Source of the DNA: Collinsella aerofaciens
Lineage (GTDB): Bacteria > Actinomycetota > Coriobacteriia > Coriobacteriales > Coriobacteriaceae
Direction: 5' to 3'
DNA length: 9,010 nucleotides
Assembly (NCBI RefSeq): GCF_028209625.1
Contig: NZ_JAQLDU010000028.1
Span: forward strand, 1 to 9,010
Shown here: in pieces, positions 5,941 through 9,010 of the stretch
How the letters are laid out: each line of letters begins with the position of its first letter
How positions within the stretch are numbered: the stretch's first letter is position 1
Made by a program: the position numbers and the translations under genes
The notes under the pieces: generated by a model
What the model saw: only the letters and a program-made list of their open reading frames with translations
What the model was told of the DNA's origin: nothing
The model's database searches: none

Positions 5941-5981
5941 GGATTGTTGTATATAGTCCGTTGGCTTTTATACAACAATCC
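5941..5981. promoter_or_regulatory. Symmetric bidirectional promoter/operator
   Basis: A perfect 13-bp inverted repeat (ggattgttgtata at 5941-5953, tatacaacaatcc at 5969-5981) flanks a 15-bp centre. Each arm holds TTGTAT on one strand overlapping TATACA on the other. Both strands therefore carry the same promoter, TTGTAT, 16 bp, TATACA. Rightward, a start 8 bases after the -10 falls exactly on the A of ATG 5982. Leftward, the start would be near 5940, giving an 83-base leader for the surface-protein gene. The dyad is also a natural operator for a dimeric XRE regulator, so autoregulation and co-regulation are plausible. No assay data exist here; this is read from sequence. Confidence 0.6.
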
Positions 5982-6215
5982 ATGACTCTTTTTGTCATGG
6001 ATACGACGCTTCAGAAATCATTCGGCATGAGATGCAAAGAGCTCCGCGCTGGACTCGGGTGCAGTCAGGAGCAGTTCGCCAATTTGATTGAAATGGATCG
6101 TTCCTACTACGCGAGCATTGAAGTCGGGCGGCGTAATGTTAGCCTCTCAAATCTCAAGAAGATTGCCGACGGATTTCAAATCAGCATTGCTGAACTCATG
6201 AGAGGCGTCAGCTAA
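5982..6215 (+). CDS. XRE-family helix-turn-helix regulator (77 residues)
   Basis: A compact HTH_3/XRE protein fills the length, with no extra domain. The DNA-binding unit is about residues 28-51 (SQEQFANLIEMDRSYYASIE, then VGRR), followed by the usual packing helix (SLSNLKKIADGFQISIAEL). This size and layout match small Cro/C-protein-like repressors that bind DNA as dimers. ATG 5982 was chosen because the dyad promoter places transcription start there, implying leaderless translation. No Shine-Dalgarno is visible before this codon or before the later in-frame ATG 5997. The gene is divergent from the 1118-residue surface protein and upstream of the DUF4143 ATPase. It likely represses its own promoter and, through the shared dyad, the surface module. 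Confidence 0.85.
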   Translation: MTLFVMDTTLQKSFGMRCKELRAGLGCSQEQFANLIEMDRSYYASIEVGRRNVSLSNLKKIADGFQISIAELMRGVS

Positions 6216-6273
6216 ATTTATCCGTCTCATAGTTCACAGTGGGTCTCGTTGATTAGTGCCTTGAGAAAATGGA

Positions 6274-6365
6274 AATCGTCCCAACGAGCTATCGTCAATC
6301 GTCCCAATAAATTACCGTCAATCGTCCCAATAAGTAATCGTTATTTGTCCCAACGACGCAGATAG
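6274..6365 (+). repeat. Four tandem 23-bp repeats (AATCGTCCCAA core)
   Basis: Units begin at 6274, 6297, 6320 and 6343, an exact 23-bp period. The first three share aatcgtcccaa followed by a variable 4-5 bases and a second TA(C/T)CGTC-like box. The fourth is decayed to atttgtcccaa. The array ends across the -35 region of the ATPase gene. Equal spacing of about two helical turns puts the cores near one face of the DNA, as in regulator arrays or iterons. There is no spacer structure of the CRISPR type. Confidence 0.85.
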
Positions 6366-6375
6366 ACGCTATAAT
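6345..6375 (+). promoter_or_regulatory. Promoter of the DUF4143 ATPase gene
   Basis: A perfect TATAAT (6370-6375) lies 19 bp after TTGTCC (6345-6350), a partial -35 that is part of the fourth 23-bp repeat. Initiation near 6382 would give a leader of about 22 bases containing the GGGGGGA ribosome binding site (6391-6397). The overlap of -35 and repeat implies that a repeat-binding protein would control this promoter. Confidence 0.65.
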
Positions 6376-6403
6376 TTCAAATGAATGATTGGGGGGAAAG
6401 CCG

Positions 6404-7669
6404 ATGGATAGGTATATAGGACGTTGTGTTGACTGCTTGGTCGAGCGCGACCTTGGCATTTTTGGTGCAGTGCTCATTCAGGGGCCGAAATGGTGTGGAA
6501 AGACAACGACAGCTCAGAGATTTGCCGAGTCATCGTTATCTCTCTCCGACCCATCTGGCGGTTTTGCGGCCCTCCAGCTCGCTCGTCTCGATCCGGCCCA
6601 AGCAATTGTCGGACCGACCCCGAGGCTTGTCGACGAATGGCAGGAAGAACCGAAGCTATGGGATGCCGTGCGATTCGAATGCGATGCCAGGGGAGGGGAG
6701 CCCGGACAGTTCATTCTCACCGGATCTGCGACGCCACGAGCCGAGAACCAGCCGATGCACAGCGGTGTGGGTCGAATCGCCCGTTTGCGGATGGATACCA
6801 TGACGCTTTTTGAGCTCGGTATTTCGTCGGGAGCGGTCTCGCTTGGGGCGCTGCTCGCCGGCGATCCCGTTGCGGCGTCACTCGGATCCATCGCCGGTAT
6901 CGCCGGTATCGCTGATTTGCTCTGCCGCGGCGGTTGGCCCCAAGCGGTCGGTAAGACAACTGCCGACGCAATGCGGATAGCCGCCGCCTATATTGACGGT
7001 GTTTGCGAGTCTGACGTTTCGAGGGCGGATGGAGTGAAACGCGACCCGGTTAAGGTAAGGGCCTTGCTCTCGTCGCTTGCACGCAATGAATCGACTCTTG
7101 CCGGCATGAGGTCCATCGAAAGGGATTTGGGTGTTGACGTCTCAAAGAATACGATTACCGGCTACATGGACGTGCTGCGCCGTATCAATATCGTCGACGA
7201 CGTCCCCGCGTGGCATCCGGCTCTCAGGTCACCGGTGAAGCTGCGGCAGGGCGCGAAGCGGCACCTTGCGGACCCATCGCTCGCCGTCGCCCTCATCGGT
7301 GCGGACCCGGAGTCGTTGTCATCCGATCCGAAGACCCTTGGCTTGCTCTTCGAATCCCTCGTGCTGCACGATCTCAAGGTTTACGCGGCGGCCAGCGATG
7401 CGACCGTATCTCACTACCACGACGCTGACGACCTGGAGGTCGACGCGATTGTCCATCGTCGTGACGGCTCGTGGGTTGCCATTGAGGTCAAGCTTGGGAG
7501 CCCCCAAGTCCCAGAGGCAGTGGAAAATCTGCTTCGACTCGAGCGAAAGCTGGTCGATCGCGGGGAGAGGCCACCTGCGGCGAAACTCATCGTCATCGGG
7601 TTTGGTATGCCGGCTCACGTAACTAGCGAAGGCATCGTTATTGCTCCGGTCGATACGCTCGGAATCTAA
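6404..7669 (+). CDS. AAA_14/DUF4143 family ATPase (421 residues)
   Basis: The start ATG 6404 follows GGGGGGA by 6 bases; an upstream TTG (6389) is less likely. Walker A is GPKWCGKT (residues 27-34), Walker B RLVDEW (74-79, acidic D77 E78), and a sensor-1-like ILTGSAT occurs at 104-110, followed by the HSGVGRIARLRM segment typical of the family. A helical, winged-helix-like middle (SIERDLGVDVSKNTITGYM) leads into the C-terminal DUF4143 part. That part carries a PD-(D/E)xK-like core, EVD (345-347) and IEVK (360-363). Length and order match intact members of this widespread family. Their biological role is poorly defined; DNA-linked or defence-like functions have been suggested by the nuclease-like fold, not shown here. 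The gene is monocistronic, behind the repeat-containing promoter, and downstream of the XRE regulator. Confidence 0.92.
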   Translation: MDRYIGRCVDCLVERDLGIFGAVLIQGPKWCGKTTTAQRFAESSLSLSDPSGGFAALQLARLDPAQAIVGPTPRLVDEWQEEPKLWDAVRFECDARGGEPGQFILTGSATPRAENQPMHSGVGRIARLRMDTMTLFELGISSGAVSLGALLAGDPVAASLGSIAGIAGIADLLCRGGWPQAVGKTTADAMRIAAAYIDGVCESDVSRADGVKRDPVKVRALLSSLARNESTLAGMRSIERDLGVDVSKNTITGYMDVLRRINIVDDVPAWHPALRSPVKLRQGAKRHLADPSLAVALIGADPESLSSDPKTLGLLFESLVLHDLKVYAAASDATVSHYHDADDLEVDAIVHRRDGSWVAIEVKLGSPQVPEAVENLLRLERKLVDRGERPPAAKLIVIGFGMPAHVTSEGIVIAPVDTLGI

Positions 7670-7680
7670 AGCTATTTGCA

Positions 7681-7723
7681 TTTCCAGAAATCATCTAGAA
7701 GGCGTCTAGAGGATTTCTGGAAA
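7681..7723. terminator. Long hairpin between convergent genes (likely bidirectional terminator)
   Basis: Arms of 19 bp (7681-7699 and 7705-7723) pair at 18 positions around a 5-base loop (aggcg). They include tctaga and end in tttcc/ggaaa. It lies 12 bp past the ATPase stop and before the end of the minus-strand remnant. A true U-tract is missing in both directions, so it may instead protect the 3' end or be a mobile repeat. Confidence 0.55.
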
Positions 7724-7744
7724 CAACCGGTATTTTGATCTGGG

Positions 7745-8162
7745 CTAAGAAAGGTTGCGGGTCCAAATTCCGTGCTGCGTGGAGCCGGTGATTTTGTTCA
7801 GGAACTCGCGCTGCTCCTCGGTTGCGAGGATGTAGGTAGAGCAGCCACTGAGCATCTGGTCGACGTCTGTGATTCCGGACGCCTCCCATCCCAAGATGCT
7901 GACGGCCTTGAGCGTCAGGCAGTTGAGGAACATGTAGGACGTGTTCTCGACGTTCGAGGTGTCAAGACGGTCGAGATCAAAAAGCTCCGTGACGCTTGAG
8001 CATCCCCTGAACATGCCCTCCAGGGTCGTGCAATCCGATGTATCGAGTTTCGATAGGTCGATTGGGTCAGACCGTCGAACAGGTATCTACCGCTCTCTGG
8101 ATCCCAGGTATCCAGGACAACGACCTCACGGATTCGATTCCTGTAGGAATACCATGGTTGCT
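7745..8162 (-). pseudogene. BspA-family (DUF285) surface protein remnant, truncated and frameshifted
   Basis: Read on the minus strand, the family's lead-in KQPWYSYRNRIREVVV and SGRYLFDGL are in one frame. The continuation DPIDLSKLDTSDCTTLEGMF, then FDLDRLDTSNVENTSYMFLNC, is in another. The switch, about 8065-8085, fits loss of one base, since the second frame is closed by a TAG just upstream. The second frame then runs through DUF285 leucine-rich units (LDTSNV, MFxxC, DVDQMLSGC) to a stop at 7745. There is no start codon between the upstream gene and the homology, and the signal peptide and most repeats of a BspA protein are missing. It is therefore a 3' or internal fragment. The break point is marked by a palindromic repeat at 8163-8210. 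Confidence 0.8.
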
Positions 8163-8210
8163 TTCCGAATTCGTCCGTGTGTGTACGGATGAATGCGGGA
8201 TTCGATACCC
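8163..8210. repeat. Diverged copy 2 of the left-edge palindrome
   Basis: On the minus strand 8210-8163 matches 1-50. The flank gggyatcgrat and the block cattcatccgtaca are shared, with a few substitutions and single-base gaps. The right arm tgtacggatgaatg (8182-8195) is intact, while the left arm has decayed (aattcgtccgtg). It lies between the 142-residue gene and the BspA remnant. Confidence 0.75.
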
Positions 8211-8242
8211 CGACGGCCTGATCGGCAGGCCGCCGGGAACTC

Positions 8243-8671
8243 TCACTCCTCGATAAAAGCCGGCACTCGGTTAGTCCTGCGCATCTTGAAATCGCCAGTC
8301 TCGTGGGAGACGTAGAGAATGCCGTCCATCCCATCTCGCGATGCATATGAAAGGTGGACAGAACCGCAATCCGCTCCATCATTGTCGAGAAGATCGAACA
8401 AATTCGGGTCGCTCGTTGCGGCCAAACGACCACTCAGACAAGAGCCATCGTCATTACAGATTTGCCATTCCATGTCTTCGCCTGCAAGAATCGCCATAGA
8501 CGTCCTGGTCGCGCCATCGTTGGCATACATCCCGTCTATGCCAAACCCATTTTCAGCGCCATCGATGAACGATTGCTCGGACCTATACCTCGCAAATGAT
8601 GCGCATAGTGCCATTGCAAGACCGATTACAAGGCCAACAATCGCTATCTTTGCATAGCTCTTGCCTATCAT
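8243..8671 (-). CDS. Membrane-anchored extracytoplasmic protein of unknown function (142 residues)
   Basis: The ATG at 8671 is preferred over a GTG at 8680, because the GGGAGGTG ribosome binding site would overlap the GTG but is well placed for the ATG. An N-terminal uncleaved signal or anchor spans about residues 5-22 (YAKIAIVGLVIGLAMALC). The rest is an acidic outside domain with a Cys pair in ICNDDGSCLSG and a further Cys (DNDGADCGSVHL). It ends with a strand-like YVSHETGDFKMRR. It starts one base after the stop of the ABC ATPase gene, so it is translationally coupled and presumably works with that transporter, perhaps as an accessory or sensing subunit. No family is recognised, and no permease lies downstream in the window. 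Confidence 0.8.
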   Translation of the reverse strand: MIGKSYAKIAIVGLVIGLAMALCASFARYRSEQSFIDGAENGFGIDGMYANDGATRTSMAILAGEDMEWQICNDDGSCLSGRLAATSDPNLFDLLDNDGADCGSVHLSYASRDGMDGILYVSHETGDFKMRRTNRVPAFIEE

Positions 8672-8672
8672 G

Positions 8673-9010
8673 TCATTCACCTCCCTCGTATGTATCGAGG
8701 TATTCCTGCTTGAGCGTCTGCGAGGACGACTTGATCTTTTCCACGAGCGTGCCGGCCTCGATGAAGTAGAACGAGTCGGTGAGGTCTGCCAGGTCGTCGA
8801 GCAGATGGCTTGAAATGAGCACGCTGCGTCCCCGCGCCACCTCGCTGCGCATCGCGTCGCAGGAGGTTTTCCGCTTTCCCGGATCGAGGCCGTTCAGCGG
8901 TTCATCGAGGATGAGGTACGGGCAATCGGTCGATATCGCCATGGCAAGCTTTACCTGCTGCTTCATTCCTGTCGAGAGTTTACGGGTCGGCTTGTCGAGA
9001 TATGGGGAGA
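8673..9010 (-). CDS. ABC transporter ATP-binding protein, C-terminal part (cut by window edge)
   Basis: The frame is open to the window edge, so the N-terminus with Walker A lies outside. Visible in order are the signature LSTGMKQQ (a variant of LSGGxxQ, LSTG at 8967-8978), Walker B with the catalytic Glu (YLILDEP), the D-loop (LNGLDP) and the H-loop His (LISSHLL). A short C-terminal tail ends in TYEGGE. This is the usual arrangement of a small export-type or drug/peptide-type ABC ATPase that pairs with a separate permease. The substrate cannot be told. The stop TGA (8675-8673) is followed after one base by the next gene's ATG. Confidence 0.92.
   Translation of the reverse strand, partial: SPYLDKPTRKLSTGMKQQVKLAMAISTDCPYLILDEPLNGLDPGKRKTSCDAMRSEVARGRSVLISSHLLDDLADLTDSFYFIEAGTLVEKIKSSSQTLKQEYLDTYEGGE

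Noticed and set aside
6274..6365. CRISPR array
   Set aside because: The repeats are contiguous with a 23-bp period and no unique spacers, and no cas genes are present.
8211..8433. In-frame extension of the first BspA-remnant frame to an ATG at 8433
   Set aside because: This part lies inside the 142-residue gene in another frame on the same strand and is not protein-like; it is open by chance.
1..9010. tRNA, rRNA or complete insertion sequence
   Set aside because: No cloverleaf-like T-loop/acceptor pattern, no rRNA-like blocks and no intact transposase were seen by eye; a covariance-model scan would be the decisive test.

Overview
The window looks like chromosomal DNA from a high-GC Gram-positive bacterium of the Actinobacteria, most likely a gut or oral Coriobacteriia-type or Bifidobacterium-like organism. 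This is inferred from GC-rich codon use, an LAxTG-type cell-wall sorting signal (LAQTGD) on a very large Ala-rich surface protein, a BspA-type (DUF285) leucine-rich surface-protein remnant, an apparently leaderless regulator gene and strong Shine-Dalgarno sites elsewhere. No species call is possible from sequence alone.

Layout. Positions 1-1660 are a low-density accessory stretch. It holds a perfect 40-bp palindrome at the left edge, a probable gene remnant (179-439), a possible operon of a 37-residue peptide and a 79-residue three-helix membrane protein (548-913), a minus-strand ORF of unknown function with a helix-turn-helix-like segment (906-1250), and a 74-residue gene (1353-1577) flanked by related CATATGACTA-type repeats. 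Positions 1705-5857 carry a minus-strand surface module. A 1118-residue secreted protein (coiled coil, CAP/SCP domain, coiled coil, LAQTGD sorting signal) is followed, across a strong 14-bp-stem hairpin, by a 217-residue probable lipoprotein. The lipoprotein has a low-complexity linker and a C-terminal domain built around GHWE/GHYE motifs, and the unit ends in a clear intrinsic terminator.

A symmetric 41-bp dyad at 5941-5981 carries the same -35/-10 pair on both strands. It probably drives the surface module leftward and a small XRE-family regulator rightward, the latter as a leaderless message. Downstream of the regulator lie four repeats with an exact 23-bp period (6274-6365). They run into the promoter of a 421-residue AAA_14/DUF4143 ATPase.

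The right end contains an imperfect hairpin (7681-7723), a truncated and frameshifted BspA-family remnant on the minus strand, and a diverged second copy of the left-edge palindrome abutting that remnant. Last come a minus-strand pair: an ABC-transporter ATPase (cut by the window edge) directly followed by a membrane-anchored 142-residue protein of unknown function.

The strongest candidates for something new are the CAP-in-coiled-coil surface protein with its lipoprotein partner and symmetric promoter, and the 23-bp repeat array controlling the DUF4143 ATPase. The related short repeats around the small genes on the left, and the palindromic repeat family at both ends, come next.
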